From Tenrec ecaudatus (taxonomy: Eukaryota; Chordata; Mammalia; Afrosoricida; Tenrecidae): DNA of 64,000 bases. Positions 1 through 53,276 of this stretch are shown here, piece after piece (within the stretch, counting starts at the first letter, position 1; every line of letters starts with the position of its first letter). The DNA lies in the NCBI RefSeq assembly GCF_050624435.1, contig NC_134531.1:251920812-251984811 (forward strand), in the 5' to 3' direction. Both the position numbers and the translations under genes were made by a program. Under the pieces are notes generated by a model. It was given only the letters and a program-made list of their open reading frames with translations. It was not told the origin of the DNA and searched no databases.

Positions 1-372
1 ACATTGATTGTGGTTCCTAGTAAAATTATATCCATGACAATTTCAATCTTTTCAAACATTGATGTTTTCTATTGCTTCAGGTTTGTGAGGGCCTTGGATT
101 TCTTTTTACTGCATTGTGATCAGAATGACGTCTGAAGCCTTTGATTTTCTTCAGTAATTGCTTCAGGTCCTCTTGACTGACTGAGCAGGCAAGTTGCGCC
201 TGCATCTCATGGATTGTTAAGGAGCCTTCCGGTTCTGATTCCTCTTCATATAGTCCAGCTTCCTGGATTATTTTCTCAGGAAATAATTGAAAAAGTATGT
301 GGTATGCTAGTTATTTAATAGTAGGTTTCAATTCCCTTATTTCAATTTTTGCTGCTTCCTCATTCTTGCTGC

Positions 373-490
373 ACATGGGCGAGCAGAAAGCTGCAGCCAG
401 GGCAAAGGGAGAGGGCCCGTGGGGTTTCTGTTGCCTTTCGTTGGGCTCTAGTAACACCATCTATGCTGTGTTGGCCCTGGCGCTGCATGT
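373..490 (+). repeat. Left arm of a 118-bp inverted duplication
   Basis: Matches the complement of 1532-1649 at 111 of 118 positions with no gaps. Not a SINE or L1 I recognise. Starts ACATGGGC and ends CTGCATGT. Confidence 0.85.
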
Positions 491-1289
491 GGGGAGTCGT
501 TTGTGGTTAGCTGTAAAAAGGAAAGCTTCCTGACATATCACAATGAGATAAAAAGACTACTCGAAAATAGGGGATTGACGTTCTCCTTAAACTTGATCTA
601 CAGAGACGTACAGAATAGAAACAAATCAATGTGGGCATCAAGATTTTAGTGATAAATCGTCAGAATCTCTCCTGTATCAACTCCCCCCTTCAGAAAACAG
701 CCTGGCCCAAATGGACCTTATTTCCCTATAAAAAACAGTTCCTGAAGGTTTTGAGTTTTATGTAAGATGGTGTTAATTTTAGGAACTTTTTCCCCTGAGG
801 GAGATTATGGAAGAATCAATTAATTGAAATGAAAGGGAAACTGGCCTCATAAGTTTTCCCCTTTCATAAACTCATTCGAATGTGTCTTTACTGCTTGGGC
901 AGTTAGTCCACTTGGAAGGAGGACAGTTGCTTCCTGTTCTCTTAGGAAAGGATTGTAATGGGTAATGTATCAATATGCCTGTGTTTATTAGGGCCTTATA
1001 TAATTTTGCTTTCTAAATTGCTAAGCTGCCCAGAAACTTGTAAGATAACTTGTTATAAGGGTCCTCATTCACATAGAGCCACTGATAGAATGGGTTTAAT
1101 AATACTGTTAAGCTTGGCTCTCTATTCTGAATTATTATTTTTTTTAGTAGCTAGTTTTTATTGTGATTGTAGCAGACTCACATCCAAAAAAATACATTCT
1201 TTCAGATACTAAGCACTTCTTTGAGCTCAAATTTAAACCAAACTCTGTCATCAAGTCAGATTTTTTTTCTCTCTTGCTTATGGTAGGTC

Positions 1290-1860
1290 TATCTGTTCTT
1301 TTTTAAAAATGCAAACATTTTATCAGGAGCTCTTACAGATATTATTACAATCTGTAGTTGCATTAGATTAAGCATAATTATACAATTGGTGTCATCATTT
1401 TCAATACATTTTCTGTCTTCTTAAACTCTTTGATAGATATCAGCTCCCCTTGATCCCCTCCCTTCCCCACCCTGCAACCCTCATGGACCCTTAATATATA
1501 TTATTATTTTTGCCATATCTTACACCGTCCAACATGCAGCGCCAGGGCCAACACAGCATGGATGGTGTTAATGGCGCCCAACGAAAGGCAACAGAAACCC
1601 CACGGGCCCTCTCCCTTTGCCCTGGCTGCAGCTTTCCACTTGCCCATGTTGTTTGTTCCCCTGGAGTGGGGTCATAGAGTCACCATTGCTGTCAGTCCCC
1701 CTCCCCTTTCCTGTGCCCTCGGGGAACCATTACTCCCATTACTGTTTCTGAGAGGTTTATCTATCTTGGAATCCATGCATCAAAAGATCTTGTTTGTAGA
1801 AGTGTACAGAGCAAGACTAGTGAGGCAAAACTAAGGCCATAATAGCGGGGAGGAAATAGT
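1290..1860 (-). mobile_element. Antisense L1 3' UTR fragment, interrupted
   Basis: Begins 'cattttatcaggagctctt' and continues with 'gatatcagctccccttg' and 'catatcttacaccgtcc', the antisense L1 tail. At 1532-1649 it is interrupted by a 118-bp segment that is an inverted copy of 373-490, then resumes ('ccattactcccattactg'). Confidence 0.65.
1532..1649 (-). repeat. Right arm of a 118-bp inverted duplication, lying inside an L1 fragment
   Basis: Inverted partner of 373-490. It sits where the antisense L1 3' UTR would otherwise be continuous ('cttacaccgtcc' before it), so it arrived after that L1. Confidence 0.85.
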
Positions 1861-1868
1861 AACTAGAG

Positions 1869-2478
1869 CAGGGATGCTCACACTTTTTCAGCAGGTAAGC
1901 TACTTATAAAATGATCAAGTCAAAATGATCTACAAAAATACAAAACATATGCATTTTATTTATTTATTACATTTATTCATAAATGCATTGAGAATTATTT
2001 ATATGTACAATATATATTTATGTACCTTGCATAACCACAAGTCCATATTGCACAACACAACACAGTGAACTATGTACATTTTTTGTCATGACCTGGTTAA
2101 CTCTGATGACTTGCACTGAATGGAATGAGCCAGGGGTGCACAGTCCGGACAGTAGCTGCTGACAGCCAGCCTCAAGCACACTTCCAAATGATCATCAGCC
2201 ATGGTGGAACGGTACTGGGACTTAATGATCTTTATGTGGGAAAAGGCTGACTCAAATAATTAGAGCCAAATAATGCCGTCGAGGAGGTAGTACATTTCTT
2301 GTCAGTTTTGCTGCACTTAGCGCAGTTGTTTGCACATGCGTTTGACACCTAAGATTGCATCTGATTGGCTGCGCTGTATATCAGTTAAGTGACAGGATTG
2401 ATGATAGGCTTACGTCTATTTTTTCAATGCCATGCGATCTACTCACTACATTTGTGATCGATGTGTTGAGCACCCCTG
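1869..2478 (-). mobile_element. hAT DNA transposon with terminal repeats and 8-bp target duplication
   Basis: Terminal inverted repeats: CAGGGATGCTCACAC at the left and, on the opposite strand, CAGGGGTGCTCAACAC at the right. The flanking 8-mers AACTAGAG (1861-1868) and TACTAGAG (2479-2486) match at 7 of 8. On the - strand the interior encodes H-I-K-I-I-K-S-Q-Y-R-S-T-M-A-D-D-H-L-E followed by C-L-R-L-A-V-S-S-Y, the C-terminal end of a ZBED5/GTF2IRD2-type hAT transposase. It is an internally deleted, non-autonomous copy. Confidence 0.8.
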
Positions 2479-3080
2479 TACTAGAGGATAGTAATGTGTT
2501 TCATCAGTGCTATACTGTATCCTGGATACGTCCTATTTACCTATTTTTTTAAATTATCTTTACCTATTTTGACAGTTTTGAAATGAAAAAATCCATTTCT
2601 TTGACGTGAATTTTACACTAACCTTTTTTTTGTTAGTGATTTTTCTGTAGTATCTGTAGGATAATAGTAATCTACCTAAGTAGAATAGAATGTAAAATTT
2701 TATTTATTAACCTTTTATGTACAAATAGAAATATAAACCCCAATTTGCTGGGTTTTGTTTTGTTCTTGTCTCAGTAATTAAATATCTGCCCTAGACCATA
2801 AGAAGCTACTAGCATCATTTCCTCTATTATTGGTAACCATTGCATATAAGGCAAAATAAAGATAAAAGGAAAGAGGAAGAAAGTGTGCTTATATTTAAAG
2901 GAATATGGTCTGTCTTGGTAGTTTTGTCCAGTGTATCCTTCTGCCAGCAGTTACTGGCGTGTAATTCACATATCACAGTCACATCACAGACAACACTCAC
3001 AATTATGGGGTTTATTAGGGAAGTTAACAGGTTACATTTCAGGTGGAAATGCTCAAGATAGAATTGTGCAGTCAGTTAAT

Positions 3081-4021
3081 AGCCTGGCACCATCAGCTTT
3101 CATCACCACATTTGCTTATGCATCTACTTTGACTTCAGTGATTGTGTTGGGAACGTGAGTACCACAGGATGCCAGGGTTTTCGAACAAAGTGTTCTCGAG
3201 TTAGGAACCCAATGCCCGTCTCCTACCTTAATACTTAACATTTAAATATATGTACAAAGACCTATATTCCTATTGTTATATATTAATGTATTTACCTATG
3301 TTTATACCTCTATAAATGTCTTTTGCCTCCTGGGTCTTTCCTCTATTCCTTTTTTTTTTTTTTAACATTTTATTAGGGGCTCATACAACTCTTTTCACAA
3401 TCCACACATACACATACATCAATTGTATTCCTTTTCACTTTTCTCCTGTCCCACTGTCAGGTTTGCCCTTCATTCCACTCTCAGTACTTTCCCTCGGTTA
3501 CATGCAATTGATTAAACCCCACCAGGCATTCTACGTCCTCCTTGCCATTGATTTTAGATCTCAATTGTTCCTTGTCCCTGAGTTTGTTGACTCCCCCTCC
3601 CTGGTACAGATCACTGTTCTTAACACACTGAATCCAGGACAGATATGCCCCTCAGGAACAGAACTGGGAGTAGCCATACAATTCGGGTAGGGGAAAGGTG
3701 GGGGGAGGAGGGAGAGAAACAGGGAACCGACTACAATGATCAGTGTATAACTGCCCCCTCTGGGGGAGCAAACAACAGAAACGTGGGTGAAGGGAGACAG
3801 TGGACAGTGTAAGATACTGAAAAAAGTAATAATTTAGGATTTATCAGTGGTCTATGAGGGTGGGGGAGAGAGGGAAAAAAGAGCTGATACCAAGGGCTGA
3901 AGCAGAAAATGTTTTGAAAATGATGATTGCAACATATAAACAAATGTGTTTGTTACAATAGATGTATGGATTCTTATAAAAGCTGTAAGATCCCCCAATA
4001 AAATAAAATATATTTTTTTAA
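3081..4021 (+). mobile_element. Twin-primed L1 insertion (5' part inverted, 3' part sense)
   Basis: 3081-3605 is L1 3' UTR in antisense (matches 43020-43460 of the 4.3-kb L1 in the same orientation) and about 3610-4012 is the element's 3' terminus in sense, ending 'ccccaataaaataaaata'. A 15-base direct repeat, GTGCAGTCAGTTAAT at 3066-3080 and GTACAGTCTGTTAAT at 4022-4036 (13 of 15 identical), flanks the whole. The arrangement is that expected from twin priming. A smaller insertion is nested in it (3350-3425). Confidence 0.75.
3350..3425 (-). mobile_element. Very short nested L1 3' tail
   Basis: A T run followed by 'attttattaggggctcata' and 'cacaatccacacata', the antisense of the L1 terminal 60 bases. 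It is flanked by TATTCC on both sides (3344-3349 and 3426-3431), consistent with a target-site duplication, and interrupts the inverted part of the twin-primed L1. Confidence 0.65.
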
Positions 4022-4654
4022 GTACAGTCTGTTAATGTTACAGAGTTCTTTCAGGGCTCAGTTCCAGCTCTGCGGGTCTGTGAACCCAGCTCCCTGAATT
4101 CAGTGCCCAGAGGCACCCTACCCACAAGCCAGCCTCCCTCCCCACAGCACTCTGCGTTACTTGCTCTCTGGGCTGGGAAGTCCACAGCTCTGTCTCACAG
4201 TCAGGCTGCAGGTGCTGTTGTTTCTGCACCTCTGCCACTCCTCAGATGCCAACATTGTCTTCTGGATTGAGGAAGTTCACTAGGTTGGGATATTGGGCTC
4301 CAAGGACACACTTCATACCTGGTTCTTGCTAGGAGTGAGATTCTCCCTCTTGCTTCTGAGAGGGTTCATCTGATACGCAGCAGGCTGGAAGACAAAGATT
4401 CCTGTTACTTGCCCTGGCTTCTCCTACCCAGCCCCATGAGGGCAGGCATTGGTAGGAGAGGCCCAGGCTCTGGCCAGAAGAGCCACATTAAATACTTTGT
4501 TGCTCTGTGGCAACACTTTAGTAAATTTGACTTTGTTATCTTGCCTGTTTTATTTGGACTTAGTTATAGATTTATTTTTTAAAAACTTGACAAGAGTGGC
4601 ATAAAAATTTCAAATCCTTTTTATCTAGATTTTCCAAATGTTAGCATTTTATGG

Positions 4655-4965
4655 CTTTTAAAAAGTTTTATTGATATAAAATTCACAAACATTTTCATAG
4701 TTAAGTCACCTTTAAAAAGGGTTATGTGTGCTTCATCACAATCAGTACTAGTATATCCCCCCCCATTGATTATTTGTTCCCCAGTTGGCCTAACCCTCTC
4801 CCCTATGACCAGTAAAACATTGCACCAGTTAGTCTCGGTGCACCCACTCCTGCTGTGTTTCGTGAACTTGGAAATATAACAGAATTAATAACAATAGAAA
4901 CAAACTAAATAAAATAAAAATAGCAACAATAAAATAACAAATTCAAAAGAAAAGGCCACCAGATA
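4655..4965 (-). mobile_element. Old antisense L1 3' end
   Basis: 'aaaaagttttattgatataa' followed by 'cacaaacattttcatagtt' and a pyrimidine-rich block resembles older mammalian L1 3' ends in antisense, with the A-rich element interior at 4870-4960. Confidence 0.5.
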
Positions 4966-5409
4966 TATTAAAATAAGCCAGAGAGAAGATTTCTGTCATG
5001 GAAGAGGTGAGTGTAATGGTGAGTACTTTGAAGGTGATAAGGTTGTTTTGCAAAACAAAAGTAAACATATAACTTTGGGGGGAAAATGAATTTTTTGGTA
5101 CCCCCTTGTATATTGACATGTTTTCTTAAAATATTAACTATATTATAAATAAATGTGGTGCTTTTTAATAAAAAAGGAAGATACTTAATTTTAGGAAATA
5201 GGTTCTTTTGAAACTTGTAGCTGAATTTAACAATTTCATTTTTCCATCCTCTCACCATATTTATTCATGTGTGCTGAGCAAATAATCAGAAACTGAACTA
5301 TGAGAAGAATGCAGTATCAAGGATGGAAGAAGGCTTATTAATAGCGTGTGATATGGAGAGGCCACAGGCTTCCTTGCTTAAAGTGAGGAGAGCTTGCCGA
5401 TGAAGGTCA

Positions 5410-6035
5410 GAGACTGCAGCCTTCGGCATGGATTACAGCACCCACGTAAAACTCCTCACAACTAGACCAGTGGCTAGCATCATGGTAAACACAGAGCGAT
5501 TGAAGCTATCAACAGCAGTTGGGATCAAAGGACACCTTTCATTGGTCAAATCTGCTGCACAAGCCCCTTCAAAGTGTTGAAAAGCAAGGATGTTCCTTTG
5601 AGCCCGACCCAAGTGATGGCTTCCAGTTGCCTCAAATGCATGTGAATGTTGACATTGAATTAGAAAGACCAAAGAAGAATCGATGCATTTGAAATCTGGT
5701 GCTGGTGAAAAATATTGAAACACACGGGCTGCCAAAAGACTAGCTGTGTATCTTGGAAGAAATACAGCCACAGTGCACCCTGAGAGGAAAGGCAAGGATG
5801 ACAAGATTTCAGTTCATGTACTGTGGACTTGTTGTCAGGAGAAACATTTCCTTGGAGAAGGACATCGTGTTTGGTAAAGTAGAGGGACCGTGAAAAAGAG
5901 GATTGAAATGGTGGGTTGACATGGTGGGCTTAAACAAGAACGATTGTGAGGCTGGCACAGGACTGGTCAGCTTGTTTGTTCTATTGCACATCGGGACCAC
6001 TAGAAACCAATTCCGACTCAATGGCATGTAACAGC
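5410..6035 (+). mobile_element. RTE/BovB-like LINE, 3' part of the reverse transcriptase region
   Basis: 'aaatctgctgcacaagcccc', 'ttgaaaagcaaggatgttcc', 'gaaaaatattgaaacaca' and 'tggagaaggacatcgtgtt' follow the order of BovB/RTE 3' coding sequence, ending 'ccactagaaaccaattccga' and 'ctcaatggca'. Multiple stops make it inactive. Its last 40 bases are the same tail used by the SINEs in this window. Confidence 0.75.
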
Positions 6036-6689
6036 AACATCTTTTGGAAGTATTGGCTCAAATTACTTTTTTTTTTTTTTAAAGAAATCTCTTTTGGAGG
6101 CTGGGTTAAAAGAAAGTAGGTCCATCTCTGTGAAAAGTTATCTTGAAATGATGACATAGATTTAACCAACATTGCAGTTAGGAACAGAAGTAACCCTGTA
6201 AGGCATTCAGGTGATAAATATCAAAATGCAAACTAAAATATTTTCTGATTTAGTTAGGAGCCCTTGGTATGGTGACAGAGAAAATAAAAGAACAGACAGA
6301 TATCTGCGAACTCTGCTGTCCTCCCCAAGTGGTACTGTGGATTGATTGCTTCCGAGGGAGAAAAGGTCGTGCTGTTATTAAATGCATCTGTTTACAGCCC
6401 CATGGGATGCCCCATCAGCTCTATTGCTTCCGAGTGATGTGTCGTAGGAAACAGCAACTAAGCAAGATGAAGGACCTATAGTCTGGGCTGACATTACCTC
6501 CAATTTTTGGGTGTCATCTGAGGCCACCCACTTACGAGTTTGATATTCAGACCTTTGAACTATCAAATGAGTTTCTTGGACAACTAAAGGCCTTTTTAAG
6601 CTTCAATATTATCTGATCTTGGACATATTATTTCTTCATGTGAACCGTGACCGTCAAAGAAATTGCCATTCCAAGCTAAAGACTGTAGT

Positions 6690-6975
6690 TGTTTGTTGTC
6701 AGTTGCCATCATGCCATCTGGTGAGCTTATGCATGACAGAATGAAACAGTGGCCAGGGATTGCCCATCTGTGCCTCAGTGCCTCCGTTGCCCCCTGTCTG
6801 TCGGGGGCTGACTTGTTACTCTGATGCTAGAAGCTGTACATTGCTAGGTCAAATGCCCGGAGGGTTACCCCTGGTGGACAAGCTTCAGCAGAACTTCCTA
6901 AATCAGACTAGGAACAAATGTCTGGCAATCTCCCTCTGAAAATCAGCACTAGAAAACCTTATGTATTGATTCACC
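6690..6975. mobile_element. RTE/BovB-derived fragments
   Basis: 6690-6760 resembles the antisense RTE 3' end ('gcatgacagaatgaaaca'). 6795-6975 ('gggttacccctggtggacaa', 'gaaaatcagcactagaaaac') resembles an internal RTE segment in sense. The two are probably separate remnants. Confidence 0.4.
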
Positions 6976-7427
6976 TGTGTTCTTCTCTCCCTCATTAAAC
7001 TGTCAGCTGTCAGGCTGGCTGATTCACAGGGACCCCCTGGTGCAGGTAAAAAGCAGATGGTACGACTCTCAGCATCCTGCACTTCTCTTCCTGGCACTAG
7101 GCTAAGTCCCAAACAATAAAGTGTGGAATACAACAACGAAGGAAATTACACTGGGTGATCCGTCATGATCAAATGATTCCAATTTTATATTTCTCTGAGC
7201 AGTTTTATTAACATAATTCACACTATCTATTCTAAGTGTGTAGTTTGAGGAGGAGGAGGACATTTGTGCACTGCATCCACCACTCATATCCAGTTGTAGA
7301 AATAATGTTCAGCGCCTCAGAAATTCCCTTGTGCCTTTCGAGCGGCAATTCCCACTTCTAATTCCTAGGTGGCTACTCTCTGTTTTTATGGTTGTTTGTC
7401 ATTTCTAGAAATGCCACATAAATGACT

Positions 7428-7605
7428 TCTTGTAGTGGTTTGAGCACTGGGCTGCCAACCTCCGGGGCAGCAATTCAAACTGACCGGCTGCCCCACAAGA
7501 GGTCGGGGCGGCTTTTTGTACGTGTACAGATTTACAGTCTTGAAACCCACAGGCTTTCCTGTTGGGTCACAATGAGTCAGGAGTGACTCAGTGGCAGTGC
7601 TTAGT
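7428..7605 (+). repeat. AfroSINE
   Basis: Head 'tggtttgagcactgggctgc', B-box-like 'agcaattcaaactgac', body 'acagatttacagtcttgaaa' and tail 'gagtcaggagtgactcagtg' run in order. Confidence 0.75.
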
Positions 7606-7791
7606 ATTTAACAGTATTTTTGAGCTTCATCTGTTTTGTTGTGTCTGTTAGCAGTTTGTTCTTTTATGTGGTTGAGTGATACTCTTTTGAATGGACACAC
7701 ACACACATTCCTTTTGCCTTTCCATTCAGTAGACAGTACTTTGATAGACAATTGGATTGTTTCAATGGGAACTACTATGAATAATAAGCAG

Positions 7792-7875
7792 TCTTGGTGG
7801 TACTGTGGGTTATTAACCTGCCAGGCTGGCAGGTGAAGTCCTCGAGGCGCTTCCGTGGGAGAAGGATGAGGACGA
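7792..7875 (+). repeat. AfroSINE, head only
   Basis: 'cttggtggtactgtgggtta' to 'cgcttccgtgggagaagga'; the 3' half is missing and an L1 tail follows. Confidence 0.5.
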
Positions 7876-7899
7876 TGAATGCTGCCGCTCTTTAAAAGA

Positions 7900-8135
7900 T
7901 TTAAAGGTCAGACAGGTTAAGACATGACAAAATAATAATAAATTGTAAATTATCAAGGGTTCATGATGGAGGGGAGACAGGGAAGCAAAAGTGAGGAGCT
8001 GATACCAAGGGCTTAAGTAGAAAGCAAATGTTCTGAGAATGATGATGGCAACAAATGTACACATGTGCTTGACACAGTGGATGGCTGCATGGATTGTGAT
8101 AAGAGTTGTACGAGCCCCCGATAAAATGATTAAAA
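7900..8135 (+). mobile_element. 5'-truncated sense L1 tail
   Basis: 'aattatcaagggttcatgat', 'gctgataccaagggctt' and 'tgtgataagagttgtacga' end in 'cccccgataaaatgatt', the sense form of the L1 3' terminus. Confidence 0.75.
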
Positions 8136-8454
8136 GAGAAAAGATTGAAAGACTACCACTATCGGAAGCCCTGTATGGGGCCTGTAAGTCGACCTCAGCC
8201 TGATGGTCGTGGGTTTGGTTGTTCGCTTTGTCAGCTCAACAGCAACAGGCTCATTTGTGTTTTCTCATGACAATGTTGTGAGTACCATGAGTAATGACAC
8301 ATGGTCAAAATAACTAAAAGTGGAATTTTTAGGTTTTATGGTAAGTATATATTAATACTTAACATTTTATGAAACTGCCACACTTTTCCTAAAATGGATG
8401 TTCTACTTGACATGCTCACCATCTCTGTATGAGTGTCCCATTTCCCCTTTCTAT

Positions 8455-8545
8455 TGTTATGAACAGTTACAGCCTCGGAAGCCCACAGGAGGTCGCTGTG
8501 AGTCAGCACTGACTCAATGGCAGTGGGTTTGGCTTTGGTTGGTCC
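8455..8545 (+). repeat. AfroSINE, 3' half
   Basis: Only the tail half remains: 'cagttacagcctcggaagcc' to 'actcaatggcagtgggtttg'. Confidence 0.7.
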
Positions 8546-9392
8546 CAGTTTCCATGTACTTTGTAGAATTTCTTTCTGGTTATAGCCATTCTAGTGGAAT
8601 TGTAGGGCTAGCTCAGTGTAATATTTTAATTTTTCAAATGACTAATGTTGGTGAGAATTTTTTCTTGTATTTTTTTCCATTAGTATGTCCTTTTTGATGA
8701 AAAATTGGTTTATCCAAAGTTTTATTCATTTTTTAAAAAGGGTCAATTGGACTAGTACTCTTTCAGGAGTTGTTTACATATTCCTGATACTGTTGGTTCT
8801 TGAGCCAGGAAAGGGTTAGAGGCACTGCGCTTTCCACACAGTAAAAAATCCAAATATAGCTTATAATTGACCATCGAAGGAGTCAGAATTGAGATGTGTG
8901 GGTCCCCTTGTGTGTGGACTCTCTACCCTCCCCCCCATTGCTATTGTAGTGAACTCACATATTCTGACTCTGCTTAAAAGTCCGTGTGAGCTAACCATCT
9001 CCGTGTGAACTGTCAGCTCAGTACATTTACGGTGACCGGTGCTTTGTTTTCCTTCTGTGTACTGGCATTGCCTTTAAAAAATGTGCCCCAGAGTAAAACA
9101 ATCTTTTTGAAGTTATTTTGAAAGGTATTTTCTTAATTTCACTGTAGATTTTTGTTGGTAGTGTTTGGACATTTTTTTAAAATTCTAGTAGTTTTGGGTA
9201 GATACCTAGGCTTTTCTGCTTACAAGATGCAGTCCAATACAATAATTTTGGGATTCTTTATTCAAAATTTGTCAGCTAAATTACCAGTAACATAGATATC
9301 TTACTCTTAACTGTCTCCTTCCCTCTTTAAACTTACATGTGCACGGGGGATAAAATTGACATGTTAGTTTTGACTTGTCTGTTAGGCAGTAA

Positions 9393-9580
9393 AGAGCTTT
9401 GATGATGCAGTAGTACGTTGTTTAACTGCTACTGGAAAGGTCAGCAGTTGAACCCACCAACAGATTACAGGGAAAGTCGCGCAGCCTGCTCCCTTGGAGG
9501 CCCGCTGGGGCAATTCCACTCTGACCCTTAGGCTTCCTGTGAGTTGGCACCAACTTGAATGGCCTTGGATTTGGTTCTGA
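9393..9580 (+). repeat. AfroSINE, diverged
   Basis: 'aaaggtcagcagttgaaccc' marks the B-box; the tail reads 'tgagttggcaccaacttgaa', shifted well away from consensus. Confidence 0.6.
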
Positions 9581-10009
9581 GTAGACATCAAAGGAGAGAA
9601 ATCTAATAGGCAGTTGGCTATGCACCTGAAGTTCAAGGAGTAAGCTCTGCATAGAGGTTTACATTTATGAGTTGTCTGCTGGTAGAAATGCTCTCAAGGT
9701 TAATTTTGCAAAAAAAAAATTCCTTTTATTGTTTTAAAGAGGACCCGTGACTTTCACATTAAGTCCAATCATCATAAAGTGATCATCATAAGGGGAGATG
9801 TGCATCAGTGATGCTGGTATCGTTTTTAAAGTTTGTTTGACTTATTTTGATAGTTAATACTGGGTATTTAGCTTTTTCGGCCGAGTAATGTGATTTTTAA
9901 TTGTTACTAAGTTTCTAATTATAGTCACTGTTTTATACTACCGTTTGGCTTATGTGATGATCCTGACCGTTGCTGCATGGCTCCATCTCTCTCTCTCTCT
10001 CATTCCTAG

Positions 10010-52191
<42,182 letters not shown>

Positions 52192-52984
52192 AGGTGATGC
52201 TGCTGCTCACAAAGCACCGTTTTAAAGCACACGGCCTGTCTGCAGGAGCGGTAGTCATACACGTGGAATGTATTGCGTTCTCGGTCACTGAAATGGTTGA
52301 GGAAAATGTGATAACCAAGGTACAGGAAACTACTAATCTTGCCATCTTGCTTTGAAGGTAAAACTGTGGCACCGTCACTGCTTGCCCGTTCAGTTCCGAA
52401 CATCTTGTTTGTTACTACTGTAAAACACTATTTTTAATACAGGCAGAGCTCTCTAATGCACTTGGAAGACATGAAGAATCACTGAGAGAAAGTATTTATT
52501 AGCAGGCCTTGCAGGTACGTTATGAACTCGAGCTGGCTCACAGCCTGTGTGGCAATCATGCGTGGTACTGTTCTTGAACTGCCTCGTGGCGTGAAACTAC
52601 TCTCTTTGGGAACAGGTGGGTACTATCACAGATCTCCCCTTTTTCTATTCCTAGATTGCTTTCCAGATTTATTTTTTTAAGGAATTATTATTTGTGATAT
52701 TGTCATTGTTATTGTTGGCAGTCGTGTACGTGGTTCTTCATGTTTCACTGGGAACCTCTCGATTGCACTGAGCAGGGTGGCCATTTTCTCACTTCTCGGC
52801 ACTCTATACAACTTTAACACTTCACGGTACGTGACCTGGTCTCATCCCTGCTCATTCTGACGGGGCACTTGGTGGCCAGAACCATTCATGTGCTTATCAA
52901 ATACTTGTTTTGAGTTTGTTCGCTGGTTGACGCTTGCTTTATCAACTTCATCAACCTCGTGAATTCAGGTCCTCCACTGGGGGA

Positions 52985-53145
52985 GGAGGGGGGTGGGGTC
53001 GGGTATTTGGACCTCTCCAGCGGCTCCATGGAAGGGAGATCTGGTGGTCGTCTGCAGTGAAGAGTACATCCTACGAGAGTCGAATGGGGCAGCTCTGCTC
53101 GGCCCAGCAGGGGCACTCTGAGTCAGAATGCGCCCCACAGCAATG
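52985..53145 (+). repeat. AfroSINE in the DCBLD2 3' UTR
   Basis: 'ctccagcggctccatggaag' through 'tcgaatggggcagctctgct' and 'cactctgagtcagaatgcgc'. Inserted in the sense orientation of the transcript. Confidence 0.65.
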
Positions 53146-53201
53146 ATTTTGGGTAATACCTTAATACAGGAATGAATTTAATGTAGAAAACCATGACAGA
53201 G

Positions 53202-53202
53202 G

Positions 53203-53238
<36 letters not shown>

Positions 53239-53276
53239 CCTCCCTCCCTCTCTCATATAGGCACACACACACACAC
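53202..53276. repeat. CT / CCCT / CA microsatellite in the DCBLD2 3' UTR
   Basis: (TC)n from about 53202, then (CCCT)n, and (CA)n ending near 53276. Confidence 0.9.

Larger units (their letters stand above)
1..10009 (+). other. DCBLD2: DCBLD2 intron 2 (3' part)
   Basis: No exon found here; in particular no match to the first half of the CUB domain. Contents: an unassigned 118-bp inverted duplication (373-490 / 1532-1649), an antisense L1 end (about 1290-1860), a hAT element (1869-2478), a twin-primed L1 (3081-4021), RTE/BovB fragments, AfroSINEs and an L1 tail. 540-1290, 2490-3060, 4020-4650, 6050-6690, 8560-9390 and 9590-9990 show nothing I can name. Confidence 0.8.

Noticed and set aside
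297..533. Open frame of 78 codons, with the left arm of the inverted duplication inside it
   Set aside because: No start context, splice sites or family match; kept only as part of the inverted-duplication observation.
5433..5804. 123-codon open frame on the - strand
   Set aside because: It is the antisense shadow of the RTE/BovB fragment.
1..10009. Search for DCBLD2 exon 2 (first half of the CUB domain)
   Set aside because: No frame with the expected CUB start or a phase-1 donor was found, so it is taken to lie upstream of the window.
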